Assembly: GCF_011806575.1 (NCBI RefSeq)
Contig: NZ_JAATOO010000001.1
Coordinates: 280,554 to 344,553 of the forward strand
Origin: Vibrio hepatarius
Lineage (GTDB): Bacteria > Pseudomonadota > Gammaproteobacteria > Enterobacterales > Vibrionaceae
Length of the DNA: 64,000 nucleotides
Direction: 5' to 3'
In this document: piece after piece, positions 34,764-43,524 of the stretch
Numbering within the stretch: the stretch's first letter is position 1
Layout: each line of letters starts with the position of its first letter
Notes under the pieces: model-generated
Told to the model about the DNA's origin: nothing
Databases searched by the model: none
What the model saw: only the letters and a program-made list of their open reading frames with translations
Translations under genes and position numbers: made by a program

Positions 34764-35657
34764 TTAACTGAAGTTCTCACTCAACCAGTTCGCGATCACG
34801 CCAGAGAACTGAATAAACTTAGGGTCGTCGTCCAACATCCACTCGGTGTGACCACCTTCCGGCAGTAGGAAAAGAGATTTAGGCCCAGGGTATTTCGCGT
34901 ACAGCGACTTTGCTTCGGTCACTGGGTGAAGGTCATTTTCTGCACCGTGAGCAATTAAGATTGGCGCGTCTGCAAATCGCTCGTCCAGTAGAGCTTCCGG
35001 TTTGAAATTGATTAGAGAGTCCGCAAAATCCAGATCAGATGTCACGCCGTAGCCCGGCGCTTTGACCAGTTCAGTGAATACATATTCGCGGCTTACTGGA
35101 TCAAGCGGGTAGATTTCAAACGGATCAATCCCCTGCTTTTCTCCACCAAGAGCAAGACGTGTACGCTCTTCTAGCATAAATTGACGGAACGCTTTCCAAC
35201 CGTGCTCGCCACGTTGAGCAACCTGAACACGTACCGCATCATAAAAGCCATTCATGGAGATAAGGCCATCAATCGCATCTTGGCAAACGCGGTAAGCATC
35301 AAGGATTAATCCACCTGCCATGCCCCAGCCAGCCAGTACGACTTTACGTCCTTCCTCGTTAGCGCGCTGTTTCACAACCGCAACTGCATTGGCGATGTCT
35401 CGTACTTGTTCATCCAGGATAACTCGCTCACGAATCCCCTCAGATTCACCAAAGCCACGGTAGTCAAACCCGAATACCGTAAAGCCCTTCGCAGTTAAGG
35501 CTCTCGCGTAACGTTCTGGGTGAATATTTTTTTGCCCAGTAAAGCCTGAGCAGACAATAACGATCGGTAAGTCTGGGTTGTTAACGTTCTCGTCAGTAAA
35601 AAAAGCGCCATCAAGGCGTAGACCATCACTAATTACTGGGGCTTTTTGTTCAATCAT
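34764..35657 (-). CDS. Alpha/beta-hydrolase-fold protein with glycine at the nucleophile position
   Basis: A 297-residue alpha/beta-hydrolase-fold protein. The oxyanion region CSGFTGQK, strand-turn FDYRGFGESEG, acid ENDLH and histidine GGHTEW are present. The nucleophile elbow, usually G-x-S-x-G, reads G110-W-G112-M-A-G, so Gly replaces the catalytic Ser. It may be inactive as an esterase or use another mechanism. The start at 35657 has GAGAT upstream; an ATG 36 bp earlier is less well placed. It diverges from the GlxA-type regulator gene, its likely controller. Confidence 0.85.
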   Translation of the reverse strand: MIEQKAPVISDGLRLDGAFFTDENVNNPDLPIVIVCSGFTGQKNIHPERYARALTAKGFTVFGFDYRGFGESEGIRERVILDEQVRDIANAVAVVKQRANEEGRKVVLAGWGMAGGLILDAYRVCQDAIDGLISMNGFYDAVRVQVAQRGEHGWKAFRQFMLEERTRLALGGEKQGIDPFEIYPLDPVSREYVFTELVKAPGYGVTSDLDFADSLINFKPEALLDERFADAPILIAHGAENDLHPVTEAKSLYAKYPGPKSLFLLPEGGHTEWMLDDDPKFIQFSGVIANWLSENFS

Positions 35658-35811
35658 AATTATCTCGTCCAAATGAATGTGTATGCTCGACAAAGAACTC
35701 CTTGTCTTAAGTCACATCATGTGCGAATTCCGATAGCAATAATTTAACAATTACGACATTCTTATCCAGAAATACGACATAAACGAACTGCCCACTTGGT
35801 GACCACTGAGA

Positions 35812-36768
35812 ATGAAAACGACACACACGTATCGCATTGGTTTTTTCCTTATTCCTGATTTTTCGATGCTCTCTTTTTCGGCGGTTATCGAACCTCTTCG
35901 AATGGCCAATCGCCTCGCTGGTTGCGATTTGTATCAGTGGGATATTTATGGATTCGAAGATAAAGAAGTGTCGGCCAGCAATGGCGTTTCATTCTCGCCA
36001 ACACAGTCAGTCAATAACATTGCTCATTTAGACTTGCTGCTGGTTGTAGCAGGTATTGGCGCCCATGTTGCTGCCGCAAGTAGCTCGATGAATCAGTGGT
36101 TAAAGCAAGCGCTTCGTCAAGGTATCGCCGTGGGTTCGACTTCGACAGGCAGCGTATTGTTAGCAAAAGCTGGGCTATTAAAAAACAAAACGTGTACGGT
36201 GCATTGGGAGTCCGCCAACAGTCTGGCAGAGGAGTTTCCAAACATTAAAGTGACCAGTGAGTTATACGAATTCGACCCACGCACACCAACTTGTTCGGGC
36301 GGCTTAGCAGGTTTGGATATGATGCTTCATTTAATTACAAACCAACATGGGAGTGACTTGGCGAATCAAGTAGCTGAGCAATGCATTCACCCCGCGATTC
36401 GACCGGCGCATGATAAACAGCGCATGTCATTAATTCGTAAACACAACATCCGCCACCCGCGCCTGCTCGACGCTGTAGAGATCATGGAAGCTAACATGGA
36501 AGAGCCGCTAAAGTGCTATGAAATTGGTAAGCAAGTCGGGTTATCGGTCAGGCAGATGGAAAGGTTATTTTTGCAATACTTGCAAGACAAACCAGGCAAT
36601 TACTACCTTCAATTGCGCTTAGAACGCGCTCAACATTTGTTGTTGCAAACCATGTTGTCCATCACCCAAATCAGCACCGCTTGTGGGTTCAGTTCTACAT
36701 CGTATTTTGCTCGCTGCTACAAAAAACGCTATGAGAAAACGCCGCGCGAGGAGCGACGTTTAGCTTAA
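35812..36768 (+). CDS. GlxA-family AraC-type regulator (DJ-1/PfpI domain plus HTH)
   Basis: A 318-residue protein. A glutamine-amidotransferase-like domain spans about 8-175 (YRIGFFLIPDFSMLSFSAVIEP, GSTSTGSVLLAKAGLL). A C-terminal AraC double HTH spans about 220-318 (VGLSVRQMERLFLQYL; CGFSSTSYFARCYKKRY). This architecture is shared with GbdR and CdhR, regulators of glycine betaine and carnitine catabolism. It lies between the alpha/beta hydrolase (divergent) and the end of the ABC/amidase/PrpD operon, so it probably controls both in response to a quaternary amine or related compound. Confidence 0.9.
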   Translation: MKTTHTYRIGFFLIPDFSMLSFSAVIEPLRMANRLAGCDLYQWDIYGFEDKEVSASNGVSFSPTQSVNNIAHLDLLLVVAGIGAHVAAASSSMNQWLKQALRQGIAVGSTSTGSVLLAKAGLLKNKTCTVHWESANSLAEEFPNIKVTSELYEFDPRTPTCSGGLAGLDMMLHLITNQHGSDLANQVAEQCIHPAIRPAHDKQRMSLIRKHNIRHPRLLDAVEIMEANMEEPLKCYEIGKQVGLSVRQMERLFLQYLQDKPGNYYLQLRLERAQHLLLQTMLSITQISTACGFSSTSYFARCYKKRYEKTPREERRLA

Positions 36769-36796
36769 GATTAAGTAAAAGAAAAGAAGTTCGCTC

Positions 36797-38143
36797 TCAT
36801 CTTGACGTTTCAGACGACTTGTCAGACAAAGTGCCTTGGTAAAGCAGTGATAGCCAAGCAAGCACCTGCTCTTTACTCGCTTTATCAAGTTGCAAACAAC
36901 CCTCTTCTATCGCTGACACGCGCGAAGCGGACAATTCCTTCTCTGCCAAAGTGCGAAACTTACTTCGCATCTCGTCTCGACTGAGAGGATTTTCAGGATT
37001 ACCTCGCGCAATACAGGGAGGCGAAGTCAGTTTGTCGCCATTTTTCAACATCACCACGACATACGCCCAGCGTTCAGCTGGAAACTTATCATTGTAAGCG
37101 GGCTCTTCAATTAACCTCATCCGCTCCGTAAGTGCCAAGCGAGCCGGATGTTTCAGTCCTTTGGTGACGGCTTCTACCGTGACCGTATTATCCATGACCG
37201 CACTCGCGACTGAAAACGGCAAACTGTACTGAGCCTGCTCGGTTGTCTCTGGACGCTTGGTATGCAGACACACAGCCTGGTGAAAGCTATGAACTTCGAT
37301 AAGTTCAACCTCATCAGGTTCTAGTTTATTTTCTTGTTGCAGCGCTCTCACTGCTTCAACTGCGGGTTGAGCCCAGCGACAGACCGGGTACGGTTTAACG
37401 TATTGCTCCAGGATATACCAGCGCTGCCCTAAATCTGCCCACAAAGCATGAGTTTGTTGGCCCAGCAGAGTTACGGCTGGCGCGCCAGTAAAGCCCTCTC
37501 CTGCTAGCTCTGCACTGGCGAAACCCGCCATCGCTCCCCAACCAGAGCCGTCTTTGAGCATGGTTGGATGTTCAATACAACGCATCATTTGGCTGCGCGG
37601 ACCATAAAACTCGGCAATGCCGAGCGCGTGCTCTGTTTGTGAATCCGTTAAGCCTTTCCTTCTTGCAGACACCGCGGCGACGCCCAACGCATTCCAAGCA
37701 CCAGAAGTATGGTAATCACAAGCGGTTTGATGCAGAGCAATTCCGGCGCGAGTTGCTATTTCGTAGCCAATGACGAGGGACGTTAATAACTCTTCTCCCG
37801 TGATCGCTGACTCATGCATACTGGCGAGCAGCCCCGGCAAAACAGCGACGCCAACATGACCTTTTGTCAACACTTGGCCGTCGTGCGCGTCCATACTATC
37901 AATCAACATGCCGCCATATAGAGTCGACCCACAACCACTGGCCGTGTGATCAGAAAACAGCATCGGCGTATCACCGGCAAACTGCTTCTGCGTGAGTTTG
38001 GCTACCATGTTTTGCAACTGCGTCGCTTTACCGGCTGCGGCGACACCTAACAGATCCAAGACACAATATTTAGCCTGTTCAATAACGTCAGCAGGAAGCT
38101 GTTCAAAGGTCAATTCGTGAATGAATCGATGAATAGATTGCAT
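36797..38143 (-). CDS. MmgE/PrpD family protein
   Basis: A 448-residue protein of the 2-methylcitrate dehydratase / cis-aconitate decarboxylase / iminodisuccinate epimerase superfamily. Typical segments are YCVLDLLGVAAAGKATQLQ, the GGMLIDSMDAHDGQ loop and KPYPVCRWAQPAVEA. Members act on small di- or tricarboxylates. It is the last gene of the ABC importer operon, 17 bp after the nitrilase-like gene, which argues for a catabolic step on the imported compound, not for propionate metabolism (no prpB or prpC here). Confidence 0.88.
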   Translation of the reverse strand: MQSIHRFIHELTFEQLPADVIEQAKYCVLDLLGVAAAGKATQLQNMVAKLTQKQFAGDTPMLFSDHTASGCGSTLYGGMLIDSMDAHDGQVLTKGHVGVAVLPGLLASMHESAITGEELLTSLVIGYEIATRAGIALHQTACDYHTSGAWNALGVAAVSARRKGLTDSQTEHALGIAEFYGPRSQMMRCIEHPTMLKDGSGWGAMAGFASAELAGEGFTGAPAVTLLGQQTHALWADLGQRWYILEQYVKPYPVCRWAQPAVEAVRALQQENKLEPDEVELIEVHSFHQAVCLHTKRPETTEQAQYSLPFSVASAVMDNTVTVEAVTKGLKHPARLALTERMRLIEEPAYNDKFPAERWAYVVVMLKNGDKLTSPPCIARGNPENPLSRDEMRSKFRTLAEKELSASRVSAIEEGCLQLDKASKEQVLAWLSLLYQGTLSDKSSETSR

Positions 38144-38160
38144 CGTCTATTGCTCCAGTT

Positions 38161-38997
38161 TTAGCGTTTTGCCTTCGACAATAGCGTTGTGATCAATGGT
38201 GTATTGCTGTCTCGCACGGTAGGCAGCTCGAATCTGGCTTTGTCAATATCGTCCAATGACAAGGTTGCAGTTATCAAGGTTTCACCGTCTTCTGCCTGTG
38301 CCAATAGCTCACCCGTTGCAGACAAAATACAGCTTCCTCCCCAAAACCACGCTTCGCCCTCTGTCCCGTAACGATTGGCCATCAAAACTGGGGTTCCGTA
38401 GAGCACCGCATAAAATTTAACGTTAACCAGCCAGTTGTCTTCATTGGAAAAATCTTTACTGACAATACTGCTGGCCGAGTTGATCGGCGCGAGCAAGATT
38501 TCAGGCTTATCGAGTAGCGCGCAATGAACCAAAGGTGGGTTCCACAAATCGGCACAGATTAAAACCGAGCCTCGCCAATTATCATCAAGAGAAACACTGG
38601 TGGTTGCGTCTCCCGAATGAAACCACTTGCCTTCTTCAAGCCCACCATAGGTTGGTAAATTAACTTTGCGATGCACAGCAACCACCGTGCCACCGAGCAA
38701 CCAAGCCATCGCGTTGTAGTACTCTCCCGGAGCAGCCTGTTCAACAAAGCCGACAATCACGGACATCTGCGGTGCAAGTTGCGCAAGCTCTTTAAGCCGA
38801 GCATCATCACGCTTCATGGCAACTTCACGCACTGAGGATTGGAGCTGGTATCCGGTCAAGGAGAGTTCAGGAAACAGCAATAACTGCGACCCCAAGGCCG
38901 CAGCTTGCTTTATGTAATCCTGATGAGTATTCAGATTGGCATTCACATCGCCTAACTGGGCGTTGATTTGGGCCACACTGACTTGCAGGATAGCCAT
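38161..38997 (-). CDS. Nitrilase-superfamily carbon-nitrogen hydrolase
   Basis: A 278-residue protein with the full Glu-Lys-Cys triad: E44 in LLFPELSLTGY, the lysine in HRKVNLPTYGGLEEG, and the cysteine in VLICADLWNP. It would hydrolyse an amide or carbamoyl group; the family also includes nitrilases and N-carbamoyl hydrolases. I placed the start at 38997, 4 bp after the binding-protein stop; an in-frame ATG 72 bp earlier would overlap that gene. Within the operon it probably deamidates the imported substrate. Confidence 0.9.
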   Translation of the reverse strand: MAILQVSVAQINAQLGDVNANLNTHQDYIKQAAALGSQLLLFPELSLTGYQLQSSVREVAMKRDDARLKELAQLAPQMSVIVGFVEQAAPGEYYNAMAWLLGGTVVAVHRKVNLPTYGGLEEGKWFHSGDATTSVSLDDNWRGSVLICADLWNPPLVHCALLDKPEILLAPINSASSIVSKDFSNEDNWLVNVKFYAVLYGTPVLMANRYGTEGEAWFWGGSCILSATGELLAQAEDGETLITATLSLDDIDKARFELPTVRDSNTPLITTLLSKAKR

Positions 38998-39001
38998 GGT
39001 A

Positions 39002-39883
39002 TTACCCCAAGTTATGCTCAGATAAGAACTGGCTTGCGACTTCTGAAATCGAACGTCGCTCAACATCAACTTGTTGATTCAATGTCGACATCGTATCGCC
39101 ATCAATCGCCGCAGAAAGCGCGTTCATTTGCTCGGCAAGTTCTGGGTTCGCATCTAGCGTTTCTTGGCGAACGACAGGAGTGATCGCATAATCAGGGAAG
39201 AACTGTTTGTCATCCGTTAAAACGGTAAAACCGAATGCTTTGATACGACCATCTGTTGCAAATACGAGCGCAGCATCGACTTCTTTCCCTTTTAGCGCAT
39301 CATAAGTTAACCCCGTATCCATACGTTTCACTTGATCTCGTGAAGCTTTGAATTTGTAGGCTTTCTGTAAAGGTCGGAAGCCATCTTTTCGAGCATAGAA
39401 CTCTGCATTCAAAGCAATGGTCAATGGCGGCTCTTGGCGCATTCGCTCGGCAAAGTCGGATAAGGTTGAGATGCCACGTTGCTTCGCATCGTCACTGCGC
39501 ATAGCGAGCGCGTAGGTATTGTTCGCCTTTGAAGGGTTGAGCCACACTAGGCCTTTCTTCGCATCCAGTTCCTTAACGCGTTGATACACTTGCTCTGCTG
39601 GGAGCTTTTCTTTGACTTTGTTGTAAATGATCAGTGATGTGCCCGTATATTCCCAATAAAGATCAATCTGGCCGTTTTCTTGAGCTTTACGCAAAACCGC
39701 ACTGCCCATGCCCGAACGCTTATCAACGTCGTAGCCTTTTTTGGTTAAATATTGAGATGTAATCTCCGTTAAAAGCTGTTGTTCTGTAAAGTTTTTACCA
39801 CCTACGACGATTTCCGCAGATGCGTGAAAACTTGAAAGCAGTACACCAACGGCCAGCAAGCGGCGAGTAATTTGCTTCAACAT
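39002..39883 (-). CDS. OpuC/OsmF-type ABC transporter substrate-binding protein
   Basis: A 293-residue secreted binding protein with a signal peptide of about 23 residues (FHASAEIVVGG). OpuCC/YehZ-class signatures are VGGKNFTEQQLLTEIT and the DLYWEYTGTSL motif that cradles a trimethylammonium group. The fold binds glycine betaine, choline, carnitine or similar compounds. It lies 35 bp after the permease in a six-gene operon that ends with amidase and PrpD-like enzymes, so the ligand may be used as food instead of as an osmolyte. Confidence 0.9.
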   Translation of the reverse strand: MLKQITRRLLAVGVLLSSFHASAEIVVGGKNFTEQQLLTEITSQYLTKKGYDVDKRSGMGSAVLRKAQENGQIDLYWEYTGTSLIIYNKVKEKLPAEQVYQRVKELDAKKGLVWLNPSKANNTYALAMRSDDAKQRGISTLSDFAERMRQEPPLTIALNAEFYARKDGFRPLQKAYKFKASRDQVKRMDTGLTYDALKGKEVDAALVFATDGRIKAFGFTVLTDDKQFFPDYAITPVVRQETLDANPELAEQMNALSAAIDGDTMSTLNQQVDVERRSISEVASQFLSEHNLG

Positions 39884-39918
39884 GTTTGACTCCTGTCTGT
39901 GTTCAATTTTTAGGATTG

Positions 39919-40653
39919 TTATTGTCTAGCTCTAATAGGGTTACAGCCTTTAGGTACAGTGACATAGGAAACGGCTCCTACCACACTGTCGATAACGATA
40001 GCCAGCATCGCTGTAGGAATAGCGCCTGCCAGCATCATGATGGGTTCATCCAGATCAATACCGGTAAAAATGAGCTCCCCTAACCCACCGCCACCAATTA
40101 AGAAAGCCAGTGGAACGGTGCCCACGTTGACAGCTAACGCCGTTCGGATACCGGCAAAAATGACGAACAGCGCATTAGGAATTTCAACCTGAAACAACAT
40201 TTGCAACTCGGTCATACCAATGCCTGACGCCGCTTCTTTTAAATGAGCAGGCACTTCTTTCAGTCCAATGTAGGTGTTTCTGACAATCGGCAACAACGAG
40301 GCAATCGTCAGTCCAAATACCGCAGGCACGGTGCCAATGCCAAGAAAGCTCATTGCCAGCGCGAGAATAGCTAAAGTAGGAATCGTGGTCCCCACATTCA
40401 AAACCTGCATCGCCGATTCTGCGACTTTCTGAAAACGAGGACGGCTGAGCAATACGCCGACGGGAATCGCGATTAAGATCGCCAATCCACCAGACAGCAG
40501 CACCAGTTCAATGTGCTGAACCGTCAAATAAACAATGTCTTCTTGATAGTAAAGAAAATCATCGATCGTGCCCGCGCCTTGTAAATAAACACCCAACGCA
40601 AAGACACACGCCAATAAAACGAAATAGTAGGTTTGTTTTAGCTGGTTGGTCAC
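39919..40653 (-). CDS. OpuC/YehY-type ABC transporter permease
   Basis: A 244-residue permease with about six helices and the class motifs VGTTIPTLAILALAMSFLGIG and EAASGIGMTELQMLFQVEIP (EAA loop). The GTG start at 40653 overlaps the ATPase stop (GTGA) with AAGGAGG just upstream, so it is translationally coupled. It pairs with the 41844-42500 permease. Confidence 0.9.
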   Translation of the reverse strand: MTNQLKQTYYFVLLACVFALGVYLQGAGTIDDFLYYQEDIVYLTVQHIELVLLSGGLAILIAIPVGVLLSRPRFQKVAESAMQVLNVGTTIPTLAILALAMSFLGIGTVPAVFGLTIASLLPIVRNTYIGLKEVPAHLKEAASGIGMTELQMLFQVEIPNALFVIFAGIRTALAVNVGTVPLAFLIGGGGLGELIFTGIDLDEPIMMLAGAIPTAMLAIVIDSVVGAVSYVTVPKGCNPIRARQ

Positions 40654-41819
40654 GATGCCTCCTTAGCCTGATGCAATGGTTGTGGCTGGCTAGGAGAGGT
40701 ATCGCGCTGATAAGTTGCGCCTAGATAATGGGTAATGCCGCGCTGTGTGACTTCGCCCACTAAGCGGCCATTCTCGTCAACACACGGCATCCAAACAATG
40801 TCGTGCGTGAACATTTTAGACGCCACCTTACGCAGATCATCCGTGGTTCGGGCTATCGTTTTCAGACCGACATAATGTTCGCCGCAGTACCCCTTCATAT
40901 TGATTGCGGTAGCTTTTGGCACATAACCAATAGGTTGGTGTAGGTCATTCACTAATATCACGGCGTCGCGATACCCATACGCGTCAATTTTGGTTAGAGC
41001 CTCGGCAAGCGTATCGTTAGGTTTCACGTACGCGAAGGTGGTCTGCATGACGGATTCAGCCGTCACTAAGCGAAGACGTTTAAGTGCGCGATCATCTCCG
41101 ACAAAGTTTTTCACGAAATCATCTTTCGGGTGTGCAAGCAAATCGTCAGGCGTATCGTACTGAACCAGGTGACCATCACGGAAAATCGCAATTCTATCGG
41201 CCATTTTGACTGCTTCATCAATGTCATGACTGACAAACATGATGGTCTTGTTGAGCTCTTGCTGCATTTTAAGGAACTCATCCTGGATTACTTCACGGTT
41301 GATCGGGTCAATCGCGCCAAATGGTTCATCCATCAGCATGACCGGAGGATCCGCCGCTAGCGCTCGGGCAACACCAATTCGTTGCTGCTGTCCACCAGAC
41401 AACTCATTTGGATAACGATTAAGGAAGATACTAGGATCAAGAGCCACCATCTCCAATAGCTCTTTGGCGCGCGTCATGTACCTTGCCTTATCCCACCCTA
41501 ATAACTTGGGAACCACCGCGATGTTTTCGCTGATCGTCATGTTGGGAAATAAGCCAATTTGCTGAATAACATAACCGATGTTGCGGCGCAGAGTGACCGT
41601 ATCCATACCGGAGGTATCTTCACCACCAAGATAGATCTTGCCCGATGTCGCGGGAATAATTCGGTTGACCATTTTCAGCGTGGTGGTTTTGCCACAACCA
41701 GACGGGCCAAGTAACACACAAATTTCACCACTGGGAACTTCCATCTCAATGTGATCTACGGCAGTCACCGGGCCATTAGGTGTTTCAAAAATTTTAGTTA
41801 GCTTGTCAATTTTGATCAT
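40650..41819 (-). CDS. Quaternary-amine ABC transporter ATP-binding protein with tandem CBS domains (OpuCA/YehX type)
   Basis: A 389-residue ATPase. Walker A is GPSGCGKTT near residues 38-46, the signature is LSGGQQQR, and Walker B is VMLMDEPFGAID. Two CBS motifs follow at about 260-375 (VMQTTFAYVKPNDTLAEAL; MFTHDIVWMPCVDENGRLVGEV). In OpuA/OpuC systems the CBS pair senses ionic strength or cyclic dinucleotides. It energises the two flanking permeases. Confidence 0.93.
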   Translation of the reverse strand: MIKIDKLTKIFETPNGPVTAVDHIEMEVPSGEICVLLGPSGCGKTTTLKMVNRIIPATSGKIYLGGEDTSGMDTVTLRRNIGYVIQQIGLFPNMTISENIAVVPKLLGWDKARYMTRAKELLEMVALDPSIFLNRYPNELSGGQQQRIGVARALAADPPVMLMDEPFGAIDPINREVIQDEFLKMQQELNKTIMFVSHDIDEAVKMADRIAIFRDGHLVQYDTPDDLLAHPKDDFVKNFVGDDRALKRLRLVTAESVMQTTFAYVKPNDTLAEALTKIDAYGYRDAVILVNDLHQPIGYVPKATAINMKGYCGEHYVGLKTIARTTDDLRKVASKMFTHDIVWMPCVDENGRLVGEVTQRGITHYLGATYQRDTSPSQPQPLHQAKEAS

Positions 41820-41843
41820 TTGAATGTCCCTATTATTTGTCCT

Positions 41844-42500
41844 TTATCGAGCAGCGGTGAGGCCCGGTGGCGTTAATCTTTTTTGTAATCGAATCAATCC
41901 ATAATCTGTGATGATAGCCAGAAGGCTGACGGCGATGGCACCAACGATCAGTTGTCGAGGATCACTTTGCGAGATGCCACGGCTGATAAACACGCCCAGT
42001 CCTCCCGCTCCGATATACGCGGCGATCGCCATAACGCCAATATTCATTACTACTGCTGTTCTCACACCCGCCATAATCACCGGAATAGCCAACGGAATTT
42101 CCACCATTTTCAAACGCTGAAAAGGTGTCATCCCGATGCCGCGAGCAGCCTCTCTGAGTGACGGTTCTACGTTGTGAATGGCGGTATAAGTGTTGCGAAT
42201 AATAGGCAGCTGAGAATAAAGCAGTACAGTAATCACGGCGGGCACGTAGCCAATCCCATGACCAATGGTCGATAAGAGAGGAATCATCAAACCAAACAGT
42301 GCGATTGAAGGAATGGTGATAATGATGGACGCTACGTAAAGCACCACTTTCGCAATGCGCTCATTTTGTGTGATAAGAATGCCGATAGGTACGCCAGTTA
42401 AGATGGCAAGCCCAACAGCCAGAGCGACCAAAGAGATGTGCTCCATGGTAAGCGTACCTAGCAGCGCTAAGTTATCTATGGTGAAATTTAGTAAGTCCAA
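41844..42500 (-). CDS. OpuC/YehW-type ABC transporter permease
   Basis: A permease of about 218 residues with the class motifs VASIIITIPSIALFGLMIPLL and EAARGIGMTPFQRLKMVEIP. I chose a TTG start at 42500, with GGGGAGAG 6 nt upstream, because family members begin just before this point. A TTG at 42533 in frame would add 11 residues, and no upstream ATG exists. First gene of the operon, 24 bp before the ATPase. Confidence 0.85.
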   Translation of the reverse strand: MDLLNFTIDNLALLGTLTMEHISLVALAVGLAILTGVPIGILITQNERIAKVVLYVASIIITIPSIALFGLMIPLLSTIGHGIGYVPAVITVLLYSQLPIIRNTYTAIHNVEPSLREAARGIGMTPFQRLKMVEIPLAIPVIMAGVRTAVVMNIGVMAIAAYIGAGGLGVFISRGISQSDPRQLIVGAIAVSLLAIITDYGLIRLQKRLTPPGLTAAR

Positions 42501-42911
42501 GTAGGTCTCTCCCCAACTGTGATTCGCAACCAAGTTAACAGGAGATCAAATTACGCTACTTTTTATTAACAGTGTTGTAAAATAGCGACACGTTGAGATA
42601 GAAATACGAAATATTAATAATTAAACTTGGCGTTGTTGATCAAATCAGCGTCAAGTTGAACGAACCATATACCTGTTCAACTTGAAGATGTAGGTTTCGG
42701 TAGTTGAAAATTATCCGTAATTCGAGATATCAGCGAGCCTTGTGCACTTTTGGTAACGTCACATCAAAAAATTCGTTGCTCTCAGATATCCTTCTACTTT
42801 ACTGAATTCAGGATGCGTGGAATCCATATAGGTTTGGGGCTGAACCTTCTTAGCCGATCTTCTTACACAACACGTCTCTGGACAGAAATGTGTTTAAAGT
42901 TGGTCTAGTGA
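42501..42911. other. 411-bp upstream region of the ABC operon, with a long-armed hairpin
   Basis: It should hold the promoter of the minus-strand ABC operon. At 42651-42685 there is a perfect 11-bp inverted repeat, TCAAGTTGAAC / GTTCAACTTGA, with a 13-nt loop and no T-run on either strand. This is more like an operator or RNA structure than a terminator. Nothing else was recognised. Confidence 0.55.
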
Positions 42912-43355
42912 ATGTCAGGAAATGGAATAGAATTACCGCCCCCAGCCACTAAATTTCTACTACGCTCTGCACCTGATAGTGATAGAATCTTCGCACCAAA
43001 ATTATCGAGCAAATCTATGTTTATCCATCATGTTAACGGCATCGACTGGCTGGTGATTACAGCTTTTGAAGAACTGAAACCTATATTCATCGAAGACGCT
43101 GGTGAGATCCCCTCTTGCTTCTCTATCGACAGCGCTTTGAACCTGATTGATCAAGCCAAGCGTGCTTATGGATATTTGCCAACACTCAGCGGCGTGATCA
43201 CAGATACTGGCACGTTTCAAAGCCAAGGTAACGAAGAAGATTTAAACCCACAGCTAGCATGCCTAGTCGAGGGGCGTGGTCGGGTGTTTATCTATCACGG
43301 CGGCTTTGTAGCTTTTGTGGATGATGATCAAACCTTTATTACACGAATGGACTGA
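42912..43355 (+). CDS. Hypothetical protein, 147 residues
   Basis: Not recognised. The protein is soluble, with no signal peptide or membrane segment. It has a proline-rich start (IELPPPATKFL), then a mixed alpha/beta region (HHVNGIDWLVITAFEELKP) and an acidic end (VAFVDDDQTFITRMD). There is no clear ribosome site at the first ATG; the ATG at residue 36 is an alternative. It stands alone between the ABC operon promoter and the NYN gene. Whether it is expressed is uncertain. Confidence 0.5.
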   Translation: MSGNGIELPPPATKFLLRSAPDSDRIFAPKLSSKSMFIHHVNGIDWLVITAFEELKPIFIEDAGEIPSCFSIDSALNLIDQAKRAYGYLPTLSGVITDTGTFQSQGNEEDLNPQLACLVEGRGRVFIYHGGFVAFVDDDQTFITRMD

Positions 43356-43524
43356 AAGTTATTCAATAAGAAAGGCAATGCTGCCATTAGCATGCGAGGT
43401 GCATCACTAGCAAGGAATGGGACTTTTTTGAGCTAGAAAGTGCCACGGGTAAAGATTATACCTATGAAGGTTCTAGACAATTTTGAGTTACCAAATTCGT
43501 TTGAACCTCAGTGAAGACAGCAAA

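Noticed and set aside
36797..38143. MmgE/PrpD gene as part of a methylcitrate (propionate) pathway.
   Set aside because: No prpB, prpC or acnD genes are linked; the operon context is an importer with an amidase.
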